From: Chaetorhynchus papuensis
Lineage: Eukaryota; Chordata; Aves; Passeriformes; Rhipiduridae
Length of the DNA stretch: 64,000 nucleotides
NCBI GenBank assembly: GCA_013396525.1
Contig: VWYX01000877.1
Location: forward strand, 186,001 to 250,000
Direction: 5' to 3'
Under the pieces are notes generated by a model that made no database searches, was not told where the DNA came from, and saw nothing but the letters and a program-made list of their open reading frames with translations. The position numbers and the translations under genes are program-made. Shown here in pieces: positions 26,301 through 41,510 of this stretch. Position 1 is the stretch's first letter; every line of letters starts with the position of its first letter.

Positions 26301-29300
26301 ACTCATTCCAATTTATGAAAGTTCAGAGATATGGAAAAAGGTCCTGAAACACACAGTCCCTGCTCAAAAGAAACTCCTAGCACGGATGATAGGCTTCCCT
26401 CCTGCCCCTGCTCCTCACAGAACTCCTGGGTGGGAGCAGTAGCACGCTGGGGGCTGGTGGGACATTGGACTGTAACACTGTACAGATCTCAGTGCAGTGC
26501 TGTCCCCCTGGGAGCACCCCAGGCTGCTGTACTGCAGATCCCAGAGCTAACTGGGATAGCACAAGAAGAAAATCAATTAAAGAATGAGTTGAAGATGAGA
26601 ACGTGAACGCACCAATAAACACGGCTTGGAGTCACCATATCATCTCCCTACATCTGGTAATGGGATGCCGTCCTTGGGCTGTGCCTCCGGTCAGGCACAG
26701 GCCTGAATCTCACCATAAATCTGGGACAGTGCTGCAGAAGCAGTGGCTGCTTTGGCTAAAGCTCGATAATCTGTCTGCATTGCACGGATATCCTCTCCAG
26801 AGTATTCCTTTATATCCCTTCACTCCTGAGATAAGACACTAGATACTGATGACCATCAGGCAATTTCCCCTTGTTTCCTTTTATTTCTCACACATTTACT
26901 ATTCATTAGTACTTTTCTCAAGTACTCACACCTATTTTTGCTCATATTCCACAGGTGCTCAGTTATCTTTCATGTGTTGTACTGGATCTCCAAGACTGCC
27001 TCTCCTTTTTTTCATACCCACTGACAGGGACTAAATGGGTTCTGGTCAAGACAAAGATGTGTAGTTATAGTGACAGGACACTTTTATTATCAGATACTTA
27101 CTAAAGCTTGTTAAAGGTTTTGTGAAGAGAAGAAAATTTGATTTTTACATGGGCAAGTTAAAGTCTTCTGGGGATTAAAGGGACTAAGTTGTTCCAGAGG
27201 ATGTTGTTCAATGCAACTGCCACAGCTTTTGCTAGATGAAGATTTTACCACATTCTTGATAGCTGACACTTAAAACCAACACAAGCTTGGTGTCCTTTTA
27301 GAAAAATTTTTGAAATTGGTTTTTATAGTGAAAGAAAGAGTTTGGCCAACGCAAAAGTCAGCTGACAAGTTTTCTGCCCATGGAGCATTATCTAAGATAA
27401 GTAAAAGCAACACTGTGAGACAGAAAGGCCGCAGTGTGCGCTGTGCCAGGCGCAGCAGCTTCCTTCATCCCTCCTGCCATGTAGCAGTGCCACACGGTCA
27501 GCAGTCAGCACAGGAGACAAATCAAAGTCCTTGTAATCCTGTTAGGAGGCTCTTGATATCGCCTGAGACAAGGGGAAATGAGATTTGTGGATAATCTCAG
27601 CTCATCTTAGCTGCAAATGCCTACAAGGAAAACGTGACTGTAACCTGCCACATTTTGCACACACAGAATTCTTCTTGCTCTTTTCTGGAATAATGTAACT
27701 CAGGCAAGCGGAAATACAGTGGTGGTTTCTAGTTCAATGGACTTTTTACAAGTGCAACAGTACAAAGAAATCCAGTTTTTCCCCCTGACTGACCCCAGTG
27801 GTGGGCTGTGCAGAGGTGTTCTACTAAACCAGAAAAACCACAATTCTGTTGTGATTAGACACCTTTGGGATGTCAAAATGGAGCAACACATTTGCACTTT
27901 GGCTGCTTGCCCTAAGGTTTACACCAGTGGTTACAATAAACCTTTCATTTGCAAAGCTGGTGCAAGAGCAACCGGAAAATAAACCCAAACTGTCCAGAAA
28001 TGGGCAGGACCTTGAAACCTGTGAAGCAACAAAAGAGGCGATGCTGCTTTTTCTTCATTTTATTTCCCCATGGAGTCAATAAATAAGAAGAAAAAAGCAC
28101 AGGCTGTCAAACCTGAACGGAAGAGCCAATTCAGTAGGCAAGCTCTGATCTTCAGTATGTTCACTGAAAGTTCTGGTTTTTTAAGGAAAGTTTCCTTGTT
28201 CTTACATAACCTTCGACAGTTCGCTACAGCAGGGTAAGTGAGGGAACAAGATTAACAGATACGAGATATTTTTACTGCTTCACCCAAAGATTCACAGAAT
28301 TTTCTGGGAATTTTAACACTTTTTCAAAACAATGTGTGATTCTTCATGTTGCTATCAGTGCTAGGAGAGACTTCTACATAGCCTCCAAGTGATTTGTGCT
28401 GAGCAGTCTAAGAAAATTATTTAACATCCTTCTTCAAACTAATAAATTTGCTAAATTTATTTTTGATAGGAACCAAAATTCTGTTATTAAATATCTATGC
28501 AAAAGTCACAGCATTATCAAAGTGGAAATCATTAGGCTGCTATTCCTACCAACTGTTGTGTGTTACCATGAACTTAGACATGACAAATGCTTTGAGTTAA
28601 CTTACAGGAAATATATTTGTGTCAATTAGCACAGATCATGTGATCAAGGAGCAAGATCAGTGAAGTGTAATACATGTAAGTCAATATCTGCCCCAGAATA
28701 TGACATTTATTTTTCTAAGTGCAGTAACTTGGCTTCATTTACCATATGGCTTCCTGCTTCCCTCCTTTTACTAAGCACGTAAGTAAAAAAGACTGGTGTA
28801 AACAAAGCACATAACATAATTTTAAACGAACTGCCATTACAATGCTGTTCCACCAGTAGGATTTGTTTGCCTTCCTACCATGAAGATCCACTGCTATTTT
28901 TACCAGCAAGTCCTCCAAACAATCACTGACTTCAGGTCACAAAAGATCCACTACAGATGCAAAAACCAGAACCATTTCCTCACACTCTGCAGCTCCACCA
29001 AAGCTGAAGGTATGATCACATCTCAACAGTCAGAGGAAGCCCCAGCTGTGCAAACACATGGCCCAGCCTGAGCTAAAATCCTTTTTCCTTTCTACAACAG
29101 CTGCAACAGTCAGGACTCCTTGGATACAGAAAATCACTGTAATTTCTCCAGTGGCAGAACACCAGTGAACAGCCCCATAACACAGAGCACGCTGGGCTAT
29201 TAGTTATCCTGGGATTCTAGAACATCAGCATTTCAAAGTCTCCTCCAATAGGCACCAAAATCACATCTTCAGCCACATCTCCCTAACTTCACAAATGGCA

Positions 29301-32300
29301 CTGAAGATCTGAGGCTTTGCTGCTCAGTGCTGAAACCTGGAGCAGAGCTTTGCACGCACCCAGGCCAGCAGGGCTCTGTGGGAGGGCTCTGTGCAGATGA
29401 GAACAGCAAAGCTCCTCCACCCTGTGTCCAAGACCAGAGCCTCTGCCCTCCCTGCCTTTGTGAAGGTGAGGGCATTTACACAGGCAGCTGAATCTGAGGG
29501 ATGAAGGGCAAGGTGACCTTGAAGATGGGTTTTGGGATAGGAAGAACTTTGCCTTGGAGTCAGGACCGTACTGTAAATGATAATAACATGTGAGTCCCAG
29601 ATTTCTTCTGCTTTCTTGGCCAATTCTCTAAGCACGCTGCTTTATTTTTTATTCTTCTGTCACCCATAATATTAAAGTGTCTTCCTTTGCACTCATCTTT
29701 TGAGACATGGGCCTGATTGCTGAAGGGGGCATGCTCAGCACTTTGCAGGACAATCAGGGAAAGGATTTAGACATAAACCAAATGGACATACCCCTGACCA
29801 CCAAAAACTTGAACATCTTAACCACAAAAGGAGTTGCCATACATAAATGTAAAAAATCTTACTACACCAAGTCCTTGTTTCAAAATACAGCTGGTAACCC
29901 AGCATTACGCACATTTACCAATAAATCTCAGTACACCCATTCTGGTACCAAAGAAATGAGACAAAACAACTTCCACAGCCTACTAAAACACGCCTGTGTC
30001 TGAGAGCAAACAAAGACTTTTTAGCTATTGAGAAATGAGATATGCAATCTCTGGAGCCAAACTGATCACTGGTGAACAGTAAAAAGACAATAATGTCCAT
30101 ATTTACTAAGTAATCTATTGCTATTTACCCCAGAAATTATGGCACACAAAAACATTACTCCAAAAAAACCAGCCTGGGAAATCTTGGTTTATCCCCTTCT
30201 GTTACTCTTCAAGGAATATAATGGAAACTAAGACCAAAAAAATGAAAATAGTAAGGGTTTTTTATGTTATTAATGGAAAAAAAATACAGGAAAAACAATT
30301 ATATAAAGAAAATAAGTTAAACCCCATTCATTTATCCTTTTCACTTTTTTTCTCTTACTGTCAATATTTCCAGAATTTCTGGAGTTAAACAAAGAGAAGG
30401 AAAGATTACTTTCTAGGGAAAGTAAAAACAGGAAAGGAAGGGGAAGTAATCTGACAAAAAAAGGATGATGCATCTTTATCTTTCTTCAGTCAAAAGAAAA
30501 TATCTTTTTTTCTTCTAATACTTCATAATAGTCTCCACCAGGTCTGTTCTAGTCTCAGCATACACCTAATTTCCATTAGCATTAATAATTGACATCGCTT
30601 ACATAAAAAGAGAAATACACTTTACTTCATCAAATCTTAGAATTGGACAACAGATTTAAGTGAAGAGAACTTGGGGAGGCTTGGAGACAAGTGAAGCAGT
30701 GCATAACAAGTTGATAAAGGATAAAGAATTCTTAACATACTTGAAAAGATTTCACACCAGCAGCAGAAGGCCTAAGTAAACCATGCAAATGAATAGAAGA
30801 GGACTAGAAAATCTTTATATAAGAATCCACGGATTAAATAGGGAAAATTGCATATCACATTTAATTATTGTATTAAAAAGAAGCAAATGAAAATAGCCTA
30901 GAAAACGTATTCTTATGAAGGCTAGGGAAAGAAAATGTTGCAATTATCAGACAAAAATAATGGCCAAAATCACAAATTTCTCCAGCCTTCAGTTCATGTC
31001 CTACATAGTTTTTAGCCAGTCACCTACATTTTTTCTTTCCCAATTTGGTCGCCTGCATTGTAGCAGTGATTTTCTCAGATATATATTTCAATGTACAGTC
31101 AGATATGTCAACCTTAGTAAAAATCTCTAGGTCTATGGAAAGATAATAAATAAATGCAGATAATGATGACTAGGAAACAACAATTAGTCAGCTGCATCCC
31201 TGTATAGTGTGGCTTTTTCCTTGAAAAACATCTTGACCTACAGAGCCATCAGCTTCCATGGAGACATGAAAAGTTAAATTAAGTGGGGATCTGTTCCACA
31301 GATTCTGAAGAGGTGATCACAGAGTCTTTCTTTACAGCTCAGGTCTCCTTGATTTTTAGCCAGTTTTAACTGATTCCCTGCACGAGTCCCAGGAATAACA
31401 AATATTCCACAATACAGCACAGAGATGCACAGTTTTCACTTCACTTTTAGTGAGCTAAGAACCTTACGTCATATCAGAGCAGAACCCTCAACATTTGTAA
31501 CAGATAAAGATACCCTCAAAGCAGCAGCAGCTGCTGAATATTTTCTATCAGGATTCTTGGAGACCTATAACTACAGGGCAAGTTTGTGGAACTGACCAAA
31601 AGGTTTTGATAAAACCAATTTGTTGAGCTTTAGTAATATTTAGAGTTTTACACCACAATTGATTAAACGAAGTGTTCCTCTGATTACATTTTCATAAAGA
31701 TTAGGAATTAGAAACTGAATTCAGATCAGCCAAGATTTTTGAGCTTTCACAAAGTTTTCCCTAAGCAAATTGTGCAAAGAGTTACAACATCAAATTCTTT
31801 AACAGAAACACTTCTCATTTCTTTCTTTTTTTCAATCCTCCAATTTGCACTTCAGGTTTGAAAACACTTCGTTTCAGTATTGAAGGCGTGGAGGTTTTTC
31901 TTTACTGTTTTTTACTGCTATTATCTTCAATTTCAAAGGCAACAGTGGTTCAAAACACTACACAGAGATTTTCTTTTTTGTAACCGTTTTTCAGTTTTCC
32001 AAAAGTTCACCCAATGCTGAAAAAAACAGGATGGCTTTGCCTTTCCTCTGAAAACTGTTAAGTCAAGAAATGTCCATCCAATCAGATTAAGGACAGTCAG
32101 AACTTTCACACAAAACATCTTAAAAATATTATAAATATTATAAAACATCATTACAGAGGAGGAATAGGCAGCAAACTGCTGTCCTAATCATAATATAAAG
32201 CTATTAGATTTTCTTCACCAGCTCATGCAGGGTTTGCCAGAGGTATCACACAATTTTTAATGCTGCAGCAGAATAGAGGAATTGTCCATGTGGATTTGAA

Positions 32301-35300
32301 AGCCTTGTTTCTTCTAACCAAAACAATCAGGAAATGCACTTAAGAAAACTCTCTTTCTCTTGTCTTGCAAAAATATGTACCCATAGATGACTTTTCTGCA
32401 GCAAATGAAGTTTTCATGGCTGCTTAGTGCTGTGCACAGATTTCATTTCAGAGATTAACCAAAGTGACAGCCCTGCGCCCCCCACCAGAACTTCAGTGGA
32501 TGCCACTGTGAGTGTTCCTTCAGTTTTTCAAAAGAGTTCCACAGTTCCTTCTATGAGAGTTATGCTATTTGTTGCTTTGAATGCAGAGGCATGGGTGATG
32601 AAATTTCACCCTCTATGACAGCCCAAATACCAGTAAAGAATTTTACATATACAATATTACCAGCTGACCAAGTGCACGACATCCTTGCATGCTTTGACTT
32701 TACACCAAGATATCAGAAGTCACAAGAACAGGCTGGGTAAAAATGTACTGATGGATTGAAAACTGACCTTAAAAAAAATGCAATCCAGGTTCTGAATCTA
32801 AGGGACAATTACGCAGTTAATTTCAGAAAACAAGTGGGGGCTCTCCTCCTTCTGCCTCTATGTATGCTACAGGTCTATTAAAACTTCTGAAATAAACCCT
32901 AGCAAACACATATCTATCAAACTCCAATATATACACACACCTAAAGCTTTGTTAGTCAGTCGTTCACCACATCCTTTCTAGCCTGATGTAGAACTTTCTG
33001 GTCTTCTCTGGATTAAGTGTCATGGATCAAGCTGTGAGCTGGGAATCTATTTGGAACACTCAGAGATTTCCCAGTTATCTCAAAAGAGCTTAGCTCTGCT
33101 GCTACTTTTCCATGGAGACCAGACTCCAAAAAACAGGCACAATTCAGGGTATCAGTCCTTACTGCACCTTCCTGTTCATAGAGCCAATTCTCAGAATGCT
33201 TTTTCCTAATTTCTAGAGGCCTTTTCCTCACCTTTTTCCCCCAGATACTTTGTCCACATGCCTTCCTTAGCATTACAGCTATACCTGAGAGTCTCCTCCT
33301 CGGTATATCGGCAAAGTAAAATTCATATTGATTTTGGTAACAGCCACCCATTTCCACAGAGCTGGGTACAACTCTGAGGTTTGATGGTCAGCATAGATCT
33401 ATATGTTTGAGAAACTGTCGTGTCAAGGGCCCCTGTGCATGTCAGCCACCACAGATGGAAGGGACAGCAAAAAAAGGGCATCACAGCTGATTGAAACATT
33501 TAGTTCTGTATGCATAAACTTATCATGCAGACCAGAACTCCACCCAGGGCTCCTCACACAGATGAACTGTGTGCAGGTGCATTCACGAGGCCTGCAAACT
33601 GCAGAGCACAAGTCACCACTGCCTGGGGGGCATCCTAAGCTAATGCAGAGCTCCCGGTGGAAATCAAGGGAGTAGCAGTTAATTGCTATGTGTATTTTAT
33701 AGGAAGCCAGGATAATTTTTCTCTGGGTAACAGATGGTGCACTTTGCTATGACATGGTAGCTAGACTGCCACAGATCCACTCCAGTCTCAGGCAGGTCTG
33801 TTGGGGAAATGGAGACAGCGGGAGATGTGAGTTTGTATTTGACACAAATGTGTCATTTGTTGGTTTTAGGCATGCCTGTTCCCCAAAGATGATCTACAGA
33901 CCTTCCGAGGGTCATCACCTCCAGTTGTCTTCAGACACCACATCTTAGGATTCTTCTCACAAAAGCAGAATTTACCTTTTATGAACAATCACATTTTTTT
34001 CCCCCCCAAAAATGCTCAAGCATGCATAGAAATATTTTTTCTCATTTGCAACCTAAATGCATTTATGATCAATGCATATATTTGTTCCTGTGCCAGTGCT
34101 GCCTGTTGGATTAAGTAGCTCCTTGTTGTCTCTGGTTCTATGGCAAGCTGCAGTGGTGACTTATTCTCTTGTTACAAGGAGGTGGATAGCATTGAAGATA
34201 ATTAATACCTTAACACAGAACCAAGCTCTTCTAATATGCATTTAAAATAAGCATTTTCCATTGAACTGTGGAAAGGGAAAACTTGAAATTTTGCAAACCT
34301 CAAAATTAAATTATTAGTTGTGAAAAGTCATAAAAGACAAGGAGAGGGAAATGAAGCTGTAAAGGAGAGCAGTATTTTTTTAGACAGTATTTCATTAAGT
34401 ATCTTTAGGCTCAGTTTTCTGGCACTGTGGTCTCTGTGCCAATGCTGATTATGATTTCCATTTTTCTGTTTTTAAATTTAGAATTAATTGATTTGGGTTG
34501 AGATTAACTCCAAGTGCAGTCAGAGACAGCCCATGCAGAAAAGCTACAAACCGGATGGACCAACCCAATCATCACAGCCACGTTCTCAACATGCTGCCTG
34601 TTTGGTCAGCTCACAAGACCATGACCCAAATGTGGACTGGCTCTGGATAAGTGATGACGATATTCTGATGCTGATTCCAGCTCTGGTATCAATTCCCAGC
34701 CCCAGTAAGCCACAGAGGGGCTCTGCAGCAGGCCTGCTCTGAGTTCAGTTCATGGAATACAAATTTCACCTCCCATCTCGTTTTTTACACCATTTAAAGA
34801 GAAGTGTCTCACTGTGTGCTCATCTTTTCTTCTTACCATACCACTGATGCTACCCTGGTTTTCTATACAGGAACTTGTTCACTATTTTGGCAGTAGAAGT
34901 GCCACCTCCTGATGATTACACACATCTCTGTACATTGATATAATGTGTCATCTTCATGTACTGCATTTCATCAGTTTTTCTTTAAATAACTAGAAGTTAC
35001 CTAAACAAATCCAATTTGTTGATTTGTTCTTCTAAGGCTAATTTATTGCCACCAAGAAAAAGAAGTTAAAGTCTTCTTGAAACCTCAGACCATAGATATT
35101 TCAGCTCTTCACAGTGGCAGATGGCAGTTGTCATAAATAGTAAATATTTCTAGTGTAGGAGAGATTTTTCACATGACAGGTACATCGAGATCCCATGCAA
35201 ATTACTAGGCCTAATATACCTCATCCAAAGTGAGCAAGTGAATGGGATAAATACTGAGAAGACATGTCAGAACCAAAATTCAGTATACGAAGGTCAGAAT

Positions 35301-36540
35301 GTGGCATTAGAGCATGAAAGAGCTAAGTTTCTTCCCTTGCCTTTTCCCCAAGGGTCTGGTCATAGCACTTCTAAAATTATTCGAATAAAATCCATTCTTA
35401 CTCAAACTTCTCATTTTAATGGAACACTATATTTGCACCTCCTTATATAGCACTACTGAAAAAACCTGTAAAGTCTATGTCACCAAACTTGATTTATACT
35501 CTGGAAATTATTGAATAATATTTGAAAACAATAATGCAGCCTAAGAGATATTGGCCTTTATGTTCACTTTACAGTTAAAAGTACAGCTTGCCCACAAAAA
35601 AATACAAAGAAGGCTTGAAACCCCTATTTGAACATGTAAGTCTGTGCTCACAAGCAGTGATTTATCTGCAATGGACACTGTGTATCTGCCTGTAGAAATC
35701 TTGTGAGCCCTCAGCCTGTTTGGGAGGTAGCAGTCAAGGAGCAGAAAAAAAGAGGACACAACAAAGGCAACAAATCAAACATGGCATGAAAAGAGATTGA
35801 CTGAAAACTTAAATCAACAGTGCAACAAAATATCTCACCAGTGCATACTTCGCTTCCTTACAGCAACCAGCAAGAGTGCTAAAATAAGAAAGAAGTGCTC
35901 CATTATTTAGTCCTCCAGTTTACAGCTGAAGTCACATTCACAACACATTCTTCCAGTACAAGAGTTCAAATCAAAGCTATGGTGGAGCAGCACATTGCAA
36001 ACTGATGGAAAGTGCAGCCAAGATTGCAGGTCCACCAGAAAGCACTGGGCAGCACCTCTGGCTCTGCACTGCCAGGAGAATGTGGGGATCAGAGCGGGAA
36101 GCTGAAGACTTTCTCATTGCCCAGCCGGTACAGGATGTTTGCATCCGAGTTGTACCTCTGAATCCAGCAGACTTGCACCTCAAGAAGGCAACTTGAATGC
36201 AGAAGCATCTTGCAGGTGTTTCTCTGTTTTAATCTTGTGTAGAAAGAGCCTGGAACACTAGCTTTCAGTTAAAGGTAAGGAAGAGAAATCCCACCTTTAG
36301 AAACTTCTAAAGACCTTATTTGCAGCAACACTGCATCACAGGTTCATGGCTTTTATCCATTTACTTATCAGCGTTATATTCTCCCCCAGACATACTGATG
36401 ATGATAAAACTGCATCCTAAACCTTACTTAACTGAGATCAAGCATATCATGGAAATCATGACATAAGAAATGCCATTGCTTAATACTGAGAACTGATTCT
36501 CATTGCCTTTGAACAGCAGGAACAGTTTTTCTTACATTGG
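26301..36540. other. Unique non-coding DNA, no gene seen
   Basis: Open frames of 60-114 codons on both strands, none with a recognisable domain (checked 26331-26606, 27310-27594, 29324-29635, 29707-30003, 33013-33357, 33403-33675 and 34488-34742). 30.23-30.48 kb is A-rich/purine-rich and contains a perfect 8-bp inverted repeat, ttactttc/gaaagtaa (30406-30413 and 30418-30425). 31.13-31.93 kb is ORF-free. No mobile element was identified. Confidence 0.5.
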
Positions 36541-36557
36541 ATCAGCACACATTGATG

Positions 36558-36612
36558 GACATGAGGGTTTTGGTGTTGGGTTTTTTTGGTGTCAGGGTTT
36601 TTTGTTGGTTTC
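36558..36612 (+). repeat. G/T-rich low-complexity tract
   Basis: Composed almost only of G and T (gagggttttggtgttgggtt, then tttttggtgtcagggttttt), without a fixed unit. Keeps all three + frames open, so the 61-66-codon frames here are not meaningful. Confidence 0.7.
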
Positions 36613-39600
36613 TTCTTCAAAATCCATACACAGCTTGGAACTCTATTTGGTTTAGTGCACTCCAATGCTCAAAGAAAAATACAAAGGAAATTCAGTGGGA
36701 AAAAAAATCTTACAGGCTTTAAGGCTTATTTTTCAGATGCACCTGTTCAGGTGCATTGCTCCAGAAATGGACTAGGGAAAGAATGAGAAATAGAAAAGTC
36801 ATTTGCAGAATTCTAATTCACCTATGAGGATGATCCTATTAATCAGCTTTCATATTGTTCCCAGTGACCTTTTTCTTCCTGTCACACAATTATTACCCTC
36901 CTGCTGGTTTTAAATCTTCCTTCCTGCATCACTGAATAAGAAGAAAGTTAGTTTAGAACCTGCCATGACCCAAAGTACATGAGAGACAAGTGCTGACTAA
37001 TGATTAATTTTCTCTGAATCATGTTAACATTACTCTCCAGACCCCATCACTTCAGCTTGCAGTGACTGCAAACACGACTGCTAAAAATACTGGAGTGTAA
37101 AGTCAGGACTTTTGCAATAGCTGCCTTTCTTAAACCAAAACAGCACACACTTCCCTTTCCATTGGTGCCATAAAGGTGCTTCCTGGCAGACCTGTCAACA
37201 AGACTACAGATTATTCCTATGAATATGAGCTTGAGTAAGTTCTGAAAACAAAAACAAAAATATCTTGCTAAGAGGGAGGAAACAAATTTTTATTTCCTCT
37301 AGCTTTACAGTATGTTTAACTGTGAAAGGAAATTTTTTTTTCCAGTATCAGGTGCTGAAATACCCCTGAACAGGACCAGCAATTAGTTTTTCTTGGGATA
37401 ATTGTAACAGACTAAGCTGGAGACACTACACAGGATTTCTTTCATGTCCTGCTGGACTACACACACAACTTTTACATTATAAGTTCTCAGCATCTGAACC
37501 AATTTTTCTTTGCAGAGGTGAGCAAAATATGTCTTCTAAAAGTGATAAACCCTTACACTTGACTCACAACAGAGGTATTACAAATCCAAGTGCTTAAGGT
37601 TATGACTGGATTTGGATTGACTATTTCCAGTGCCTCCAGTCCCTTGGAAGTACAATAACTCAGAAAATCTAGTAAATAAAGAGTTTACCCTTCATAATTG
37701 AGACTTCTGTTACTTTAATGATTTGGCTGATTTTGTCTGGGTCTTCTTCCTTCCCTAGCTTTTTAGCCAGATGTACAGCAGTTTAATTAGGAAATGCAAC
37801 AACTGAAAATAAAATGGAAAGAAGAATGAAGAATCATGACTTGGAGACCACATAGACCTCTATTCCATGGGATCCATTTACATACAGAAGAATTTGGTAG
37901 ATTAGAAGGTATTATTGTTTTCAAGATTATATCACATGTTTTAAATGGGCATCACTGCCAAAATAAAGAACCAGAGATTGTGAGGAAAAGTGGCCAGCAT
38001 GGGAGCTTCAGATTCCAAATAAACTTGAAAAAACCTCAGAGTTTCAACAATGCAATGAGATTAAGTTGCCATTCCCATTACTTCCTAATGGTCACATTTC
38101 TAACAACAGACCTAGAAGCCCAAGCCCGACAAACACTTTTCCCTGGCCAAATGCACTTCAGAAAGCCTAATTAGGCTGAGTAGGATAAACTGCATATCAA
38201 TAACTTGCATGTTTCTGTGCTGTCTGAACCGTGTGCAGAGTGCTGCAGCAGAATGGGTATTTGGGGGGTGTGACTCGACTAAACCTGCTGCAAAAGCATT
38301 TGATTCTAAGCAAACTCAAATATGAATGCTTGCCTCCCAAATCTGGATCTGAGGTGCATCTGTTCCTCACATTAGCCTTTTCTTTATCACTTGCCAGCCT
38401 CTCTGACATGAGCTGAAGTGCTGATCCCACGCCAGGGCACTGAGTGGCTGCAGCACAAAGCCTGTGCCAGAACTCCCACGCCAGACTAGCACCGGCTGTG
38501 CTCAGGCTTTTCCCTATTTCTCAATCACATTTTCCAAGTGAGCACACACTACCCTGTCCTACAGAGATTCACAATTCCAAGGGATGCCTCTAAAAAAAAG
38601 TATAAGGTTAGATAGGTGATCAATTACACCTTCCAGAGTGATGTTCCATGAATGCAAATAGCTGAGGTATTAATAAAGCCCCTAACATTTCACATCAGAG
38701 CTGTAAGTCTGTGAGACTGCAATGCAGCTATAATGATGTGTCAAGGTGTGTATGTGAAGGGCTAGAACTGATAACAGCAATCAATGCTTCCATGTCAGTT
38801 GTCACCAACTACCTTTCAGACCCTAGTCCAAAATTCAATCAAGTCTGCCACACAGGGCACCTACAATCCCTAAACTGTGCATGGAAGAAGTGAGAAAATG
38901 ACAAAATAATCCCCTGCGCTAATTAGGATACAAGTGTTCCTTTCAAAAGCTGATGCACCTGACTCTAGCCTATAAAGGAAACAATTGTTTTTTACCAGGA
39001 TCCCCAGACTGAAGATTTGCTCTTGGGTGCTAACGTCAGTCCTTACAGATAATTTATAAGGAAATTGTGGCCCTGTTTAAACACAATCTTCTGCCTTTGG
39101 AAGAAGCCATGCCTCCTTTATTCACAACCTTCTTTCTGCCACTGACTTCTGCCATTCGATTCAGCAAGGAGGGAGAAATCCATATTTGCTACCTCACAAC
39201 TGACTGCTCAGGCCAACAGGTTTTAAGTGAAGATGCACATGCAGAGGCACATGCACTGAAGAGCCCACACAGTGAAAATGGATCACAATGCTCAAAGGTG
39301 TGACTCGTGAGCCAGGCTGGGGCAGATCTGGGCAAGCAAAATAGAAAACAATTTAAGAACATCAGAAATGTTAAAATCTCCCTTATTATCTCTGTTACTA
39401 AGAGATCTTGATGATTATCAGACATCTTCTTCATAATCCCATTAATGTCATCAGACAGCAAACACGTGTGAATCCCAAACTGACTGGCACTGCATATAAT
39501 TTTCAAATTTCAGGGCTGCTGTTGTTAAACACCCACATCTCTGTTTAGTCACTGAAGTAAAAGATATGTTAAGTAGCCGTTCATTTGGAGATCCCATTAC

Positions 39601-40945
39601 ATTTGCTGTGAACTGACACTGCTGCTTACCTCTGAAAATCAGATTATTTGGTGAGACTCAGACCTTACAAATTAGCTGTGCAGATTTCAAAATGCCGCTC
39701 ATCATTCTTCTCATCAGGTTCAGTCTTATTCCCACTGAGTTTCATGATAAATGGCTCAGAATCCATTAACTCTATGATCCTGAACAACTGATGATACACC
39801 AGATCTTTTTAATCCTGTTATTTGATACAGAAACCTCTTACACAAACAAAGAACACTATCACATACAACAGAGCATGGCTGTGCATCTCTTGTTGCTCCT
39901 TAGCATTTAGCTTGTTAAACCTCAAAAGGCTTCATCCAGTTCAGAAACGTGTACAAGCCAATTATACAGACTCATACAGGAACATTTAAGTGAAAAATTA
40001 CCTTACATCTGAACCATTTTTCAAAAAGCTGCCACTTTGCATTTCATGCAAAAATAAATGAGTACAGGTATGTGTTTGTATATCTTAATGAATACAGAGA
40101 TATGTATAAATATATACACTTACATGTGAACACAAACATAAATATATGAACCATTATACCTCCAGAATTAACAGAATTCTGACTACACATTACACCTATA
40201 AAAACACAGGGAAGCCCTTCTGATAGCAGCCATGGTACAATATTTTACATGTAACACTTTACAAAACCAAAGTGATGCTGTACCAGCAGTAACTTAATTA
40301 AATAGCAGTCAGATTCCAAATAAATTACAGCTATTTTAAAACATCATGAAACACAAGCATAATTGTCAAGCTAAAAAATGTCCTCTCATCTAAAAGAAAC
40401 ATGTAAATATATTTTCTAGAAAAGGCCTTTTGACAAAGAAAAGCTCATATAGACCAGAAGTAACTACTGCTTCCTTAATTTTCTGCACTCTCCTCTTGAG
40501 CTGTTGTACCTGGCTTACACTACACATGCACAGATGAAGGCAGGCAGACCCTGAGAGGGTCAAATCATTTTGAAACTATTCTTTTTCATCAGCTATTGAT
40601 CAGCACCAGGGACTTGGGTTCATCTGTATAACTGGTTAACACACAAACTCCAGCACAGAAGTATTTTCAGCTTCAGCTAAATCACAGAGTTCTCAGCCAG
40701 TGTCTGTTTTTATAGGTACTTCATATTCCTTTCTTAAATCTTCCAGCTGTGAAAAGGTAGCAAATAAACACTTTTACTGATAGAAAAATATTTTTTTCTG
40801 CAGCCTGTATTATGAAAAGAGATGTGTTTGCAAGTGTGTGCTTCTGTATGTTTGCATGAGATTGGGTCTCTGATAAAGAAGGAAGCATTTGGCACAACCA
40901 AAACAAACATTTGCCACACACTTCCAGAAAACAAAACAGCTCAGT
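36613..40945. other. Unique non-coding DNA, no gene seen
   Basis: The + strand frame 37836-38174 (112 codons) and the minus frame 39189-39506 (105 codons) show no domain or splice logic. 39.51-40.72 kb is stop-rich, AT-rich and free of open frames of 60 codons, with a TG/TA-rich patch at about 40070-40150. Confidence 0.5.
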
Positions 40946-41110
40946 TTCAGCGTGCACGTTCCTAGGGGTGGCAGGTACAGCCCGACAGCCGAGGGGCTCC
41001 AACTCGATAACAAATCCTGGCTCAAGTCACAGGGCTGTGCAAGCTGAGCGCTACAATCTGGTTTAGCTACACACGTTATCGCCCAGGTGCAACCCACCCC
41101 CGGCTGATGC
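40946..41110. other. Short CpG-enriched patch
   Basis: Nine CpG dinucleotides in about 165 bp (for example gcgtgcacg, cccgacagccga, gagcgc, cacgttatcgcc, cccccggc) in a window where CpG is otherwise scarce. Too small for a classical CpG island. Could be a small regulatory element, a recent insertion or chance. No TATA box or gene start was recognised next to it. Confidence 0.4.
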
Positions 41111-41510
41111 TGCCACATTTTGACACACACACACTCTGAGGCTTTTTTAAGTCTCAGTATGAATTTCCTGGTGTCCATTAATCCCTCTCTCCACTACATC
41201 CCTGTTTCTTTGCCTTGGAAGGGGTACTCGTACAGCTTGGGTGAGCAGACAGTTTATAACAAGCTCTTTGGTGCAGTTTGTCACACCCACATAACCAGCT
41301 CTAGGGCACAGTCCCCCGACTGGTGACAACTGAAAAGCTCCTGCAGACTAAAGCAAACCTAGACCTAAACCTCCACCTTCAAGGAAGAATCTGCATGGCC
41401 ACCATGAGGTGGAGGCTTTCTCACCAGACTAACACCTGCTTTTGACATGGGTGACAACGTAACACATTTTTAAAAGAAAAGATTTCTTAATACAGTCTTC
41501 TATTATTTCC

